Assembly (NCBI RefSeq): GCF_001421965.1
Contig: NZ_LMLP01000019.1
Coordinates: 124,001-188,000, forward strand
Reading direction: 5' to 3'
DNA: 64,000 nucleotides
From: Sphingomonas sp. Leaf67
GTDB taxonomy: Bacteria; Pseudomonadota; Alphaproteobacteria; Sphingomonadales; Sphingomonadaceae
This document shows, piece by piece, positions 36,434 to 45,499 of this stretch. Under the pieces are notes generated by a model. The model saw only the letters and a program-made list of their open reading frames with translations. It searched no databases and was not told the origin of the DNA. Every line of letters begins with the position of its first letter. The stretch's first letter is position 1. Position numbers and translations under genes: made by a program.

Positions 36434-38137
36434 TTACCGGGCCGAGCGGAAGCGAACGATACAGCTGTCCCACGGGGCCAGTACCATACCGCCCTGCCCC
36501 GTGCCCGCAGCACAGGTGCGTTCGCCATAGGTCGGCGCGGGACCCGTCCAGCCGCTCGGAGCCGCCGTCCGCGCCGTCGCGCTGATATTGGCCATCACCA
36601 GCGCGCCGCTGCCGTCGGGATTGACGCGGGCAAAGGCGAAGACGGCCGGATCGCCGCTTTCGAGCGGAACATAGCGGCCGGTGCGGAAGGTCGGATCGGT
36701 ACGGCGCAGTCTGGTCAGGCTGCGATACCAGTGGAGCAGCGACTGCGGATCACGCTCCTCGGCCTCGACGTTGCGCGTCCGATAGCCTTGCGCGGCCGGC
36801 AGCCACGGCGTGCCAGTGGTGAAGCCGGCGGCCGGCGCGGCACTCCACTGCATCGGCGTCCGCGCCCGGTCGCGTTCGTCGGTGCGCGGGCGTTTCGGCC
36901 CGATCGGTGCCTGCGCCAATGTTGCCTTGTCGGCGTCGCCCATGCCGATCTCCTCGCCATAATAAAGCAGGGCGACACCGGGGTTGAGCAGGGTCAGCGC
37001 CGCCGACAGCTTGGCGATCCGGTCGTTGTTCACCCCGTCGCCGAACTCGCTCCATTGGCGCGACTGGTCGTGGTTGCTGAAGAATTCGACCGGGGTCAGC
37101 CCGTCGAGCTTGGTCGCGGCCTCGTCATAGCGACGCTTCAGTTCGCCGGCGTCCAGTTTGGTGATGTTGCCGACGAGGAAGTTCATCGGCAGGTGGATCT
37201 CGTCCTTGTCCTTCCCATACACGGCGCGCAACTGTTCGATCGACCGGGTCGAGGATTCGCCCAGCAGGATCGGATTGCCGGGATAGGAATCGATGACCTT
37301 GCGCATCTCGCGCAGCACCTGATTGGTGCCGGGCAATTGCGAGTTATACGGCTTCAGCCAGACCGGATCGGCGGCGGGGTTCGGGTCCTGAGGCCAGTTG
37401 CTGTCTTCGAACAGATAGGGCGTCGCATCGAGGCGGAAGCCCGACGCGCCATGGTCCAGCCAGAAGCGCACGACGTCGAACATCGCCTGTTTCAGCTGCG
37501 GATTGGCCCAGTTCAGATCGGGCTGCTGCGACAGGAAGATATGGTAATACCATTGCTTGCGCGTCGGATCCCATGTCCAGCTGGGACCGCCGAAGATCGA
37601 TTTCCAGTTGGTCGGTGGCTTGTCCGGCGTGCCGTCGCGCCAGACATACCAATCAGCCTTCGCATTGGTGCGCGAACTGCGCGATTCCTTAAACCACGCA
37701 TGTTCGGCCGAACTGTGGTTGACGACCAGATCGACCAGCACGCGAATGCCACGCTTGCGCGCTTCGGCGACCAGCGTGTCCCAGTCCGCCATGGTGCCAT
37801 ATTGCGGATCGATCGCGGTATAATCGGACACGTCATAGCCGAAATCGGCGTTCGGCGATTTGAAGAACGGCGTGATCCAGATCGCGTCGAGTCCCAGCGA
37901 TTGCAGATAATCGAGCCGCGACGTGATCCCGCGCAGATCGCCGATGCCGTCGCCGTTGCGGTCCTGAAAACTGCGCGGGTAGATTTCGTAGATCGTCGCG
38001 TGCCGCCACCACGGCTCCGCCGTCGGCGAGGTCGCCTTGGCCGGACCGGATACGCGTGGCTGGTCCTGTGCCCACGCTCCGGTCGACGGCAGAACGGTCG
38101 CCGCAAGCAACGCCGCGATGCATATGCTGTTGCGCAT
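36434..38137 (-). CDS. Secreted GH13 alpha-glucosidase
   Basis: The 567-aa protein has a signal peptide (MRNSICIAALLAATVLPSTGAWAQ) and a GH13 (beta/alpha)8 barrel. Visible motifs are ATIYEIYPRSFQDRNGDGIG (calcium-site region of the alpha-glucosidase group), DLVVNHSS (region I), FRLDATPYL with the nucleophile Asp237, ILLGESS with acid/base Glu294 and FFSNHDQ with Asp357. The fold and the EIYPRSF opening match oligo-1,6-glucosidase or alpha-glucosidase enzymes. GGAGAGGAATTG precedes ATG 38137. It is divergent from the TonB receptor across 220 bp and probably works with it in importing and cutting malto- or isomalto-oligosaccharides. Confidence 0.92.
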   Translation of the reverse strand: MRNSICIAALLAATVLPSTGAWAQDQPRVSGPAKATSPTAEPWWRHATIYEIYPRSFQDRNGDGIGDLRGITSRLDYLQSLGLDAIWITPFFKSPNADFGYDVSDYTAIDPQYGTMADWDTLVAEARKRGIRVLVDLVVNHSSAEHAWFKESRSSRTNAKADWYVWRDGTPDKPPTNWKSIFGGPSWTWDPTRKQWYYHIFLSQQPDLNWANPQLKQAMFDVVRFWLDHGASGFRLDATPYLFEDSNWPQDPNPAADPVWLKPYNSQLPGTNQVLREMRKVIDSYPGNPILLGESSTRSIEQLRAVYGKDKDEIHLPMNFLVGNITKLDAGELKRRYDEAATKLDGLTPVEFFSNHDQSRQWSEFGDGVNNDRIAKLSAALTLLNPGVALLYYGEEIGMGDADKATLAQAPIGPKRPRTDERDRARTPMQWSAAPAAGFTTGTPWLPAAQGYRTRNVEAEERDPQSLLHWYRSLTRLRRTDPTFRTGRYVPLESGDPAVFAFARVNPDGSGALVMANISATARTAAPSGWTGPAPTYGERTCAAGTGQGGMVLAPWDSCIVRFRSAR

Positions 38138-38174
38138 ATCAATTCCTCTCCTCGTTACTCTACGGGTACAATGT

Positions 38175-38275
38175 GCAATCGATTGTCGCAAGCGTGGTTC
38201 TTGGCGTGTCGTATATGCAACAGCCTGACAACGTTACGAATACGTATGCGTACATCGGCAGTTGCAAACGATTGT
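38175..38275. promoter_or_regulatory. Repeated 12-mers and palindrome between GH13 and TonB genes
   Basis: GCAATCGATTGT at 38175-38186 and GCAAACGATTGT at 38264-38275 differ at one base and contain CG-centred palindromic cores like LacI-family sites. Between them, TACGAATACGTATGCGTA at 38235-38252 is an 18-bp palindrome with one mismatched pair, next to AACGTTAC, which is shared with the 34032 operator. The spacing suits coordinate repression of both divergent genes. Confidence 0.55.
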
Positions 38276-38357
38276 GGTATTGCATATCCGATCCGGAAAG
38301 CGGGAAGTCGCCTCGGCACAAGACCGCGTAAAAAGAAGCTTCAGGAGAGGAATACAC

Positions 38358-41252
38358 ATGCATTCACGGCATATGCTCGCGTGCTCGACCGCCGCGTTGG
38401 CGCTGCTGGCGGCGACGCCCGCGCTGGCGCAGACCACCGGCACCACCATGGTACCGCCGGTCGATCCCGCCGCACCGGCGACGCAGCCTCCGGTCGGAGA
38501 CCAGAGCGACACCGCACCCGCCGCCGGGGAAGCCCCGTCCGAAGACATCGTCGTCACCGGCCTGCGTGCCAGCCTCGAACGCGCGCAGTCGCTCAAGCGC
38601 AACAACAGCTCGGTCGTCGAAGCGATCTCGGCCGAGGATATCGGCAAGCTGCCGCAGTCGAGCGTCGCCGACTCGCTGGGCCGCCTCGCCGGTCTGGCGG
38701 GTGAGCGCCGGTCGGGTCGCATCAGCGGCATTTCGGTCCGCGGCTTCCGCGAAGACTTTGTCGGCACCACGCTGAACGGCCGCGAGCTGATCGGCATCGG
38801 CGACAATCGCGGCGTCGAATACGACCTGTACCCCGCCGAAATCGTCAGCGCCGCCGTCGTCTACAAGACGCCCGACGCCGCGCTGACCGCGATGGGGGTC
38901 GGCGGCACCGTCGACATCCGCACCGTCCGTCCGCTGGAGCGCAAGCGCGCGCTGATCGCGAACGGCAGCTTCGAACAGAATGGCCAGCCGTCGCGCAACC
39001 CCGATTTCAGCAACCGTGGCTATCGCTTCGCCCTGTCGTACAGCGACAAGTTCGCTAACGACACGATCGGCGTCGCGCTGACCGCCGCGACCACCTCGTC
39101 GCCGGTGCAGAATGAATTCTCCAGCGTCTGGGGCTATGACGATGGCGCGATCACGTCCGGTCCGAATGCCGGCAAGCAGGTCGTGTCGGGGTACGAAGCG
39201 GCGGCGCGCTCGCGCGTCCTGAAGCGCAACACCGTGGCCGGCGTCGTGCAGTGGCGCCCCGACGAAAAGTTCACCGCCACGGTCGACGCGCTGTACATCG
39301 ATTTCGCCGACACCGGCATCTCGCGCGGCTTCATCGAACAGCTGCCGGTCGCCGCCGACGGCAGCGGTGTGTTGAGCGCCGATGGCGATCTGGTCACCTC
39401 GGCCCGGACCACCGGCTATAATTCGGTGCTGCGCAGCGATCCGCTCGACAAGCAGGGCAATCTGTTCGTCATCGGCGGCAATTTCGACTATGCCGCGACC
39501 GACAATCTCGACCTGAAGTTCGACGTGTCGCGCTCGACCAGCAGCAAGAACGATACGCGTGGCGAAAGCTATTCGGGCCTCGGTCGTGCCGGCCTGCGTT
39601 CGCAGGGGCCGAACACGATCCGCGAATGGACCTATACCGATCGCGGGCTGATGTTCGCGAACAACAGCCAGTCGTTCGACAATTATGCCGCGGTGAAGCT
39701 GGCCGGGCCGCAGTCATGGGGCGGCAGCCTCGCGCCGATCACCGAACTCGACACCCCCGCCGCCCGCGCCGCCGGCATCGGCTTTGCCCAGGCGCAGGAC
39801 GGCTTCGTCAACTCCGCGCTGTTCGACGAATATCTGAACTCGGCGCGGATCGATGCGACCTATCGCTTCGACGACAAGTTCCTGAAGTCGATCAACATCG
39901 CGCTGCGCTATTCGGACCATGAAAAGTCGAAGACCAATCAGGGCTTCTTCCTGACGGCCGAAACCTATCCGTCCGACGGCCCGATCCCCGAGGACGCTCG
40001 TCGCGGCGTCGCCGACCTCGGCTGGGCCGGGCTCGGCAACGTCGTGGCCTATGATGCGCTCGGCCTCATCAACAGCGACTTCTATCGCCGTTGGGATGCC
40101 GGTTCGCTCGAACCCGATCGTCTGGGCGACACCTATTCGATCCGCGAAAAAGTGTGGCAGCCCTCGATCAAGGCCGATTTCGAGGTCCAGACCGACTTTG
40201 CGCGCGTGTTCGGCAATATCGGCGTGCAGGGCCTGATCACCGACCAGCGCGGCACCGGCTTCACCTCGCTGATCGCCTCCAACCTGCGGGTGCAGGCGAC
40301 GCCGATCTCCGACGGGGCGAAATATACCCGCATCCTGCCCAGCATGAACGTGAACTTCGATCTGGGCAGCGGCCATACCCTCCGCTTCGCCGCATCGAAG
40401 GTCGTCAGCCGGCCGCGCATCGACTTCCTCAACCCCGGTTCGTCGGTCAAATTCCGCAACAACGTCGCCGAAGTGACCAGCACCGATCCCGAACGCGGGC
40501 CATGGCTGTCGACCGGCGGCAATGCCCGGCTGCGCCCGTACGAGGCCAATCAGGCCGATCTGTCCTACGAATTTTATTTCGCCAGCGACGGCTTCGTATC
40601 GGTATCGACCTTCTACAAGAAGTTGACGAACTGGAACGTCCAGAACAGCACGATCCGCGACTATACCGAATTCTACATTCCCGGGTATCACCGCGCGGTC
40701 AGCAGCGACGGTCAGACGGTCTTCACCCCCGCCACCTTCCTCGGCGTGGATACGACCTATACCGGCGGGCTGAAGGGCGATGTGAAGGGCGTCGAGGTCC
40801 AGGGATCGGTCCCGCTGCGGTTGCTGACCGGCGCGCTCGACGGGTTCGGCCTGACCGGGTCGGCGGCGCTGACCGACGGTCAGCTCGACAATGGCAGCGA
40901 CATTCCGGGCCTGTCGGCGCGGGTGTTCCAGGGCACGGCCTATTTCGAGAAATACGGCTTCTCGGCGCGGGTATCGGCGAACAACCGGTCGAGCTGGCTG
41001 TCGGAGGATCGCGGCGGCAGCAACACGCTGGGGCCACTCAACCGCGCCGGGCAGACGCTGGTCGATGCACAGATCGGCTACGACTTTGCCGGGTCGGGCG
41101 TCCGCTATCTCGAAGGGCTGCGGATTTCGCTGCAGGCGATGAACCTGACCAACGAACGCGACACCTATCGGGACTCGGGGACCGGTCTGTTCCTGCGCAA
41201 CGAACAGTTCGGGCGCAACTTCATGGCGAACCTGACCTACGCCATCTTTTAA
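38358..41252 (+). CDS. TonB-dependent outer-membrane receptor (carbohydrate type)
   Basis: The 964-aa protein starts at ATG 38358, with AGGAGAGG upstream, and has a signal peptide (MHSRHMLACSTAALALLAATPALA). An Ala/Pro linker is followed by a plug domain (EDIVVTGLRASLERAQSLKRN, then ISGISVRGFREDFVGTTLNG) and a C-terminal 22-stranded barrel ending in Phe (LTYAIF). The GLRASLERAQSLKR plug opening belongs to the large Xanthomonas/Caulobacter/Sphingomonas group of receptors that import sugars rather than iron chelates. It is followed at 75 bp by two halogenase-family genes. With the divergent GH13 it suggests alpha-glucan oligosaccharide uptake. Confidence 0.93.
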   Translation: MHSRHMLACSTAALALLAATPALAQTTGTTMVPPVDPAAPATQPPVGDQSDTAPAAGEAPSEDIVVTGLRASLERAQSLKRNNSSVVEAISAEDIGKLPQSSVADSLGRLAGLAGERRSGRISGISVRGFREDFVGTTLNGRELIGIGDNRGVEYDLYPAEIVSAAVVYKTPDAALTAMGVGGTVDIRTVRPLERKRALIANGSFEQNGQPSRNPDFSNRGYRFALSYSDKFANDTIGVALTAATTSSPVQNEFSSVWGYDDGAITSGPNAGKQVVSGYEAAARSRVLKRNTVAGVVQWRPDEKFTATVDALYIDFADTGISRGFIEQLPVAADGSGVLSADGDLVTSARTTGYNSVLRSDPLDKQGNLFVIGGNFDYAATDNLDLKFDVSRSTSSKNDTRGESYSGLGRAGLRSQGPNTIREWTYTDRGLMFANNSQSFDNYAAVKLAGPQSWGGSLAPITELDTPAARAAGIGFAQAQDGFVNSALFDEYLNSARIDATYRFDDKFLKSINIALRYSDHEKSKTNQGFFLTAETYPSDGPIPEDARRGVADLGWAGLGNVVAYDALGLINSDFYRRWDAGSLEPDRLGDTYSIREKVWQPSIKADFEVQTDFARVFGNIGVQGLITDQRGTGFTSLIASNLRVQATPISDGAKYTRILPSMNVNFDLGSGHTLRFAASKVVSRPRIDFLNPGSSVKFRNNVAEVTSTDPERGPWLSTGGNARLRPYEANQADLSYEFYFASDGFVSVSTFYKKLTNWNVQNSTIRDYTEFYIPGYHRAVSSDGQTVFTPATFLGVDTTYTGGLKGDVKGVEVQGSVPLRLLTGALDGFGLTGSAALTDGQLDNGSDIPGLSARVFQGTAYFEKYGFSARVSANNRSSWLSEDRGGSNTLGPLNRAGQTLVDAQIGYDFAGSGVRYLEGLRISLQAMNLTNERDTYRDSGTGLFLRNEQFGRNFMANLTYAIF

Positions 41253-41327
41253 GCACGGTTCACGACAATATCCTCGCCGGCAGCGTCCGGCGGGGATAGG
41301 CCGTGCCGGCACGAAGGAGAGACGCGC

Positions 41328-42824
41328 ATGGCCGCTGCGATCAAGCGGGTCGTCATCGTCGGCGGCGGGACGGCGGGCTGGATGACGGCGGCGCTGATCG
41401 CCAAGGTCATCGGCCCGCAGGTCCGCATCACGCTGATCGAATCCGACGAGATCGGCATCATCGGCGTGGGTGAGGCGACGATTCCGCCGATCCAGCACGT
41501 CAACGCGGTGCTGGGCATCGACGAAGCCGAATTCCTGCGCGAAACCCGCGCGACGATCAAACTCGCCATCCGCTTCGACGATTGGGGCGCGATCGGCCAA
41601 TCCTATTACCACAGCTTCGGCGCGGCGGGCCGCAACACCGCCTTCTGCTCGTTCCACCATTACTGGAACCGGGCGAAGCGTGCCGGCATCGCCGCCGATT
41701 ACTGGGACTACGACCTCAACTATCTGTGCGCGCGCGAGGGCAAGTTCGCGAAGATTCAGGTCGACGATCCGCTTTGGCACCTGCCCTATGCCTATCATTT
41801 CGATTCCGCGCTCTATGGGCAGTATCTGCGCCGCTACAGCGAAGCGCGCGGCGTCGAGCGGGTCGAGGGGCTGGTCGAACAGGTCGCGCGGGATGGCGAG
41901 ACCGGCCACGTCACTGCACTCACGCTGCGCGACGGGCGCGTGGTGAACGGCGATCTGTTCATCGACTGTTCGGGCGGGCGCGGGCTGCTGATCCAGCGGC
42001 AGTTGAACGTCGGCTATGAGGATTGGGGCCATTGGCTGCCCTGCGACCGCGCCATGGCGGTCCCGACCGCGCGTCACGACGACACGCCGCCCTATACCCG
42101 GTCGACCGCTCGCAGCGCCGGTTGGCAATGGCGGATTCCGTTGCAGCACCGGGTCGGCAACGGGCTGGTGTATAGCAGCCGCCACCTGACCGACGATCAG
42201 GCGGCGGACCTGCTGCTCGGCAATCTCGATGGCGACGTGCTGGCCGACCCGCGCATCATCCCGTTCCGCACCGGCCGCGCCCGGCGGCAATGGCACCATA
42301 ATGTCGTCGCAATCGGGCTGTCGAGCGGGTTCCTCGAACCGCTGGAGTCGACCAGCATCTATCTGATCCAGTCGGCGATCGTCCGGCTGCTCCACCTGTT
42401 CCCCCATGCCGGGTTCGACGACCGGCAGATCGCCGAATATAATCGCCAGTCGCGCACCGAGTTCGAAACGGTGCGCGACTTCATCATCCTTCATTACCAC
42501 GCGACGCAGCGGGACGATTCCGACTTCTGGCGACATGTCCGCACGATGCCCTTGCCCGACCGGCTGGCCGACAAGATCGCGCTGTTCCGCGCGACCGGCA
42601 CGTTGACGCAGGACCCGCTCGACATCTTCATGGAAGCGTCGTGGGTACAGGTGCTGATGGGGCAAGGTATCGAGCCGGCCGATTATCACCCGCTGGCCGA
42701 CGGACCGACCGATGCCGAGCTGGCCGAGCAGCTGCGGCAACTGGCGGCGATGAAGCGCGAACCGGTGCCCAACATGCCCGCCCATGATCGCTGGCTGCGC
42801 GGGTTCGGCGGGACGGCCGGGTGA
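41328..42824 (+). CDS. Tryptophan halogenase-family flavoprotein 1
   Basis: Flavin-dependent halogenases use FADH2, oxygen and halide to make an enzyme-bound halogenating lysine. The 498-aa protein has the FAD motif VVIVGGGTAGWMTAALIA, Lys78 in TIKLAIRF where the catalytic lysine of PrnA/RebH lies, the diagnostic WxWxIP as GWQWRIPLQHR, and the glutamate-bearing GFLEPLESTSIYL. All key residues look intact. No flavin reductase is encoded nearby. In sphingomonads such genes typically accompany TonB receptors without a known natural product; the substrate could be an indole, a phenol or none at all. Confidence 0.9.
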   Translation: MAAAIKRVVIVGGGTAGWMTAALIAKVIGPQVRITLIESDEIGIIGVGEATIPPIQHVNAVLGIDEAEFLRETRATIKLAIRFDDWGAIGQSYYHSFGAAGRNTAFCSFHHYWNRAKRAGIAADYWDYDLNYLCAREGKFAKIQVDDPLWHLPYAYHFDSALYGQYLRRYSEARGVERVEGLVEQVARDGETGHVTALTLRDGRVVNGDLFIDCSGGRGLLIQRQLNVGYEDWGHWLPCDRAMAVPTARHDDTPPYTRSTARSAGWQWRIPLQHRVGNGLVYSSRHLTDDQAADLLLGNLDGDVLADPRIIPFRTGRARRQWHHNVVAIGLSSGFLEPLESTSIYLIQSAIVRLLHLFPHAGFDDRQIAEYNRQSRTEFETVRDFIILHYHATQRDDSDFWRHVRTMPLPDRLADKIALFRATGTLTQDPLDIFMEASWVQVLMGQGIEPADYHPLADGPTDAELAEQLRQLAAMKREPVPNMPAHDRWLRGFGGTAG

Positions 42825-44278
42825 GCCCAAGCTTCGTCATCCTGGGCGGCGGCACGGCGGGATGGATCACCGCGCATCTGCTCGAACGCGCGTGGCCCGA
42901 CGCGACGATCACCGTCGTCGAATCGCCCGAGATCGGCACGATCGGCGTCGGCGAAGGGTCGACACCCTCGCTCAAGCGCTTCTTCGAGATCATCGGCGCG
43001 GCGGAGGCCGACTGGATGCCGCGCTGTGGCGCGACATACAAGGCCGGCATCCGCTTCGTCGACTGGAGCCCCGCCGCCCCGTGGCGCGACTATCGCCACC
43101 CGTTCACGACCCAGATCGACGTCCATACCGAGGACGCGTTCATCCTGAATTGCCGCAACCGACGCCTCGGCCATGACGTACCGGTCCGGCCCGACGACTT
43201 CCTGCTGAACGGGGTGCTGTCGGCCAAGGGCCTCGCCCCGGTCGCGCCGCCGAACTTCCCGTTCCGCATCGAATATGGCTATCACTTCGATGCCGGCCTG
43301 CTCGGCCAGTATCTGCGCGAACTGGCGGTCACACGCGGTGTCGTCCATCGCCCTGCCACGGTGACCACGGTCCGACGCGCCGAAAATGGCGACATCGCCG
43401 CGCTGGTGACGGATCGGGAAGAAACGATCGCCGGCGACATCTTCGTCGATTGCAGCGGCTTCAACGGCCTGCTGATCGAACGCACGCTCGGCGTGCCGTT
43501 CCACAGTTTCAAGGACAATCTGTTCAACGACGCCGCCGTCGTCGTGCCGACCGAGATGACCGGCCGGCCGCCGGTCGAAACCGTCGCCACCGCGCTGTCG
43601 AACGGCTGGTGCTGGTCGATCCCGCTGCGGCACCGTGTCGGCAACGGTTATGTCTATGCCCGCGATTGCCAGTCGCCCGACGCCGCCGAGACCGAATTGC
43701 GCCGGACGCTGGGGGTTAGCGATGCGGTGCCGGCCCGCCATCTGACCTTCCGCGTCGGACAGGTCGCCCGCCATTGGGAACGCAATTGCGTCGCGGTCGG
43801 CCTGTCGCAGGGGTTCATCGAACCGCTGGAGGCAACCGCGCTGCATCTGGTGCTCGGCACCGTCGAACAGTTCATCCGCCATTATCGCGACGGCGGCTGT
43901 ACCGACCGGCATCGCGCCGCGTTCAACACGGTAGCAGCCGAGCGGATGGACGGCGTGCGCGACTATATCGTGGCGCATTACAAGCTGAACACCCGCACCG
44001 ACACCGACTATTGGCGTGCCAATGCCGCGAACGAAGCGCTGTCCGATCCGCTGCTCCACATCCTCGACCGCTGGTTCCGGCGCGGCGACATCGCCGAGGA
44101 ACTGGCACGTCAGGGACAGCGCAGCCATTTCGGCACCCTGTCATGGCATTGCCTGCTCGCCGGCTATGGCGCGTTCCCACCGGTCAGCGAGGCGCGACGC
44201 GACGACATGGACTTCTACGCCGCGCGACGGGTCGGCGCGTTTCTCGAAGGATGCAGCCGGAACTTCGCCCCGGCCTGA
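42821..44278 (+). CDS. Tryptophan halogenase-family flavoprotein 2
   Basis: The 485-aa paralogue starts with GTG, overlapping the stop of the first halogenase gene by 4 bp (GTGA). It shows the FAD motif FVILGGGTAGWITAHLLE, Lys74 in ATYKAGIRF, the diagnostic WCWSIPLRHR and GFIEPLEATALHLV. It is clearly divergent from its neighbour across the middle region (VHTEDAFILNCRNRRL, PFHSFKDNLFNDAAV), so the two are probably not redundant. The order receptor-halogenase-halogenase on one strand implies a single operon. It ends 1 bp before the convergent glycosyltransferase gene, with no terminator visible. Confidence 0.9.
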   Translation: MSPSFVILGGGTAGWITAHLLERAWPDATITVVESPEIGTIGVGEGSTPSLKRFFEIIGAAEADWMPRCGATYKAGIRFVDWSPAAPWRDYRHPFTTQIDVHTEDAFILNCRNRRLGHDVPVRPDDFLLNGVLSAKGLAPVAPPNFPFRIEYGYHFDAGLLGQYLRELAVTRGVVHRPATVTTVRRAENGDIAALVTDREETIAGDIFVDCSGFNGLLIERTLGVPFHSFKDNLFNDAAVVVPTEMTGRPPVETVATALSNGWCWSIPLRHRVGNGYVYARDCQSPDAAETELRRTLGVSDAVPARHLTFRVGQVARHWERNCVAVGLSQGFIEPLEATALHLVLGTVEQFIRHYRDGGCTDRHRAAFNTVAAERMDGVRDYIVAHYKLNTRTDTDYWRANAANEALSDPLLHILDRWFRRGDIAEELARQGQRSHFGTLSWHCLLAGYGAFPPVSEARRDDMDFYAARRVGAFLEGCSRNFAPA

Positions 44279-44279
44279 C

Positions 44280-45497
44280 TCAGCGTCCCGCCTTCATCGC
44301 CGCGACGACGGCTTCGAGCTGCCGGTCGAGCTTGCGGTTGTTATAGTCGTTCACGACCCTGGCGAACGCGGCCCGACGCAGCGCCACCGCATCGACCTCC
44401 CCCCGCGCGATCCGGTCGAGCGTCGCGGCGATGCCGTCGCCGTCGCGCTCGTCGACCAGCAGCCCGCAGACGCCGTCCTCGATCAGTTCGGGAATGCCGC
44501 TATGCCGCGTGGCGAGGACGAGGACGCCCTTGGCCATCGCCTCCATCAGCGACACCGGAATGCCCTCCATATCGCCATTGGCGGCGGTGACCGACGGCAG
44601 CAGGAACACGTCCGACTGTTCCAGTTCGGCGAACACCCGTCCGTGCGGCTGCGGTCCGAGAAACGCGATCGCATCGCCCGACGGTCGTGCCGTCGCCTGC
44701 AGTTCCTGTTCCAGCGGCCCGGTGCCGATCACCTGATAGCGGATATCGGCCTTCGCCCCGGCGACACCGTCGATGGCGTAGGCGATGCCCTTCTTCTCGA
44801 CCAGCCGCGCGACGCTCAGCACCCGCAACGGCGACTGGATCGGCGCGTCGAACGACGGCACCGCCGCCTCGTCGATATCGACCCCCATTCGCAGCACGGT
44901 GATCCGCGCATCGTCGGCACCCCAGCCCATCAGCCGCTCACGCCACAAATTGCTGATCGGCAGCAACCGTTCGGTCCGCGCGAACAATTGCTGGTAGAAC
45001 GGCTTCATCTGCTTGATGAGCGCGATCTCGGTAATGTCCAGCCCGTGGAAGATCGTGGAGATCGGACCGTCGATGACGCCCGCCGACCGCAGGAACTCGG
45101 CGCGAACGCCCGGCGGGCCGAAATGTGCGATGATCGCGTCATAGCTGCCCAGATGCCGCCCGATCGTCCCCGCCAGATCGGCGAGCGGCGCGTTGTAGCC
45201 GCCCTTCGCCGCCTTGATCGCGCGGAGCAGCGTGGTGCGGAAACGACGGCCGAGGATCGCCGTCGCCCCCCGCCCGATCCGTTCCGCGATCGAGCGATGC
45301 GGATCGCGCGCGGTGCGGATGGCGCGCAACCGCACCTTCCCCGCCAGCGGATCGGCCACGTCGGGATGATATTTTCCGGTCACGACGGTCACTTCGTGGC
45401 CGAGGTCGATCATGCCGCGGATCTGGCGGATCACGAAGGTTTCGGACAGCACCGGATAGGCGGCGAGGAAGAAAGCGATACGCATCGGCTGGGCCAT
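44280..45497 (-). CDS. GT4-family glycosyltransferase
   Basis: The 405-aa retaining glycosyltransferase has the GT-B fold. Its N-terminal domain begins MAQPMRIAFFLAAYPVLSETFVIRQI, a form seen in colanic-acid and exopolysaccharide transferases such as WcaL/AmsK. The C-terminal domain carries RVLSVARLVEKKGIAYAI and the EGIPVSLMEAMAKGVLVLATRHSGIPELI donor-binding E-x7-E motif. The start could be ATG 45497 or 45485; 45497 lies 2 bp after the preceding stop. It is paired with a GT8-like gene on the same strand and facing a GT2/flippase unit, so exopolysaccharide assembly is likely. The sugar is unknown. Confidence 0.88.
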   Translation of the reverse strand: MAQPMRIAFFLAAYPVLSETFVIRQIRGMIDLGHEVTVVTGKYHPDVADPLAGKVRLRAIRTARDPHRSIAERIGRGATAILGRRFRTTLLRAIKAAKGGYNAPLADLAGTIGRHLGSYDAIIAHFGPPGVRAEFLRSAGVIDGPISTIFHGLDITEIALIKQMKPFYQQLFARTERLLPISNLWRERLMGWGADDARITVLRMGVDIDEAAVPSFDAPIQSPLRVLSVARLVEKKGIAYAIDGVAGAKADIRYQVIGTGPLEQELQATARPSGDAIAFLGPQPHGRVFAELEQSDVFLLPSVTAANGDMEGIPVSLMEAMAKGVLVLATRHSGIPELIEDGVCGLLVDERDGDGIAATLDRIARGEVDAVALRRAAFARVVNDYNNRKLDRQLEAVVAAMKAGR

Positions 45498-45499
45498 GG

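Noticed and set aside
39714..42830. Minus-strand open frame of 1038 codons opposite the TonB receptor and halogenase
   Set aside because: A mirror of high-GC coding DNA; no domain, and the plus-strand genes carry clear motifs.
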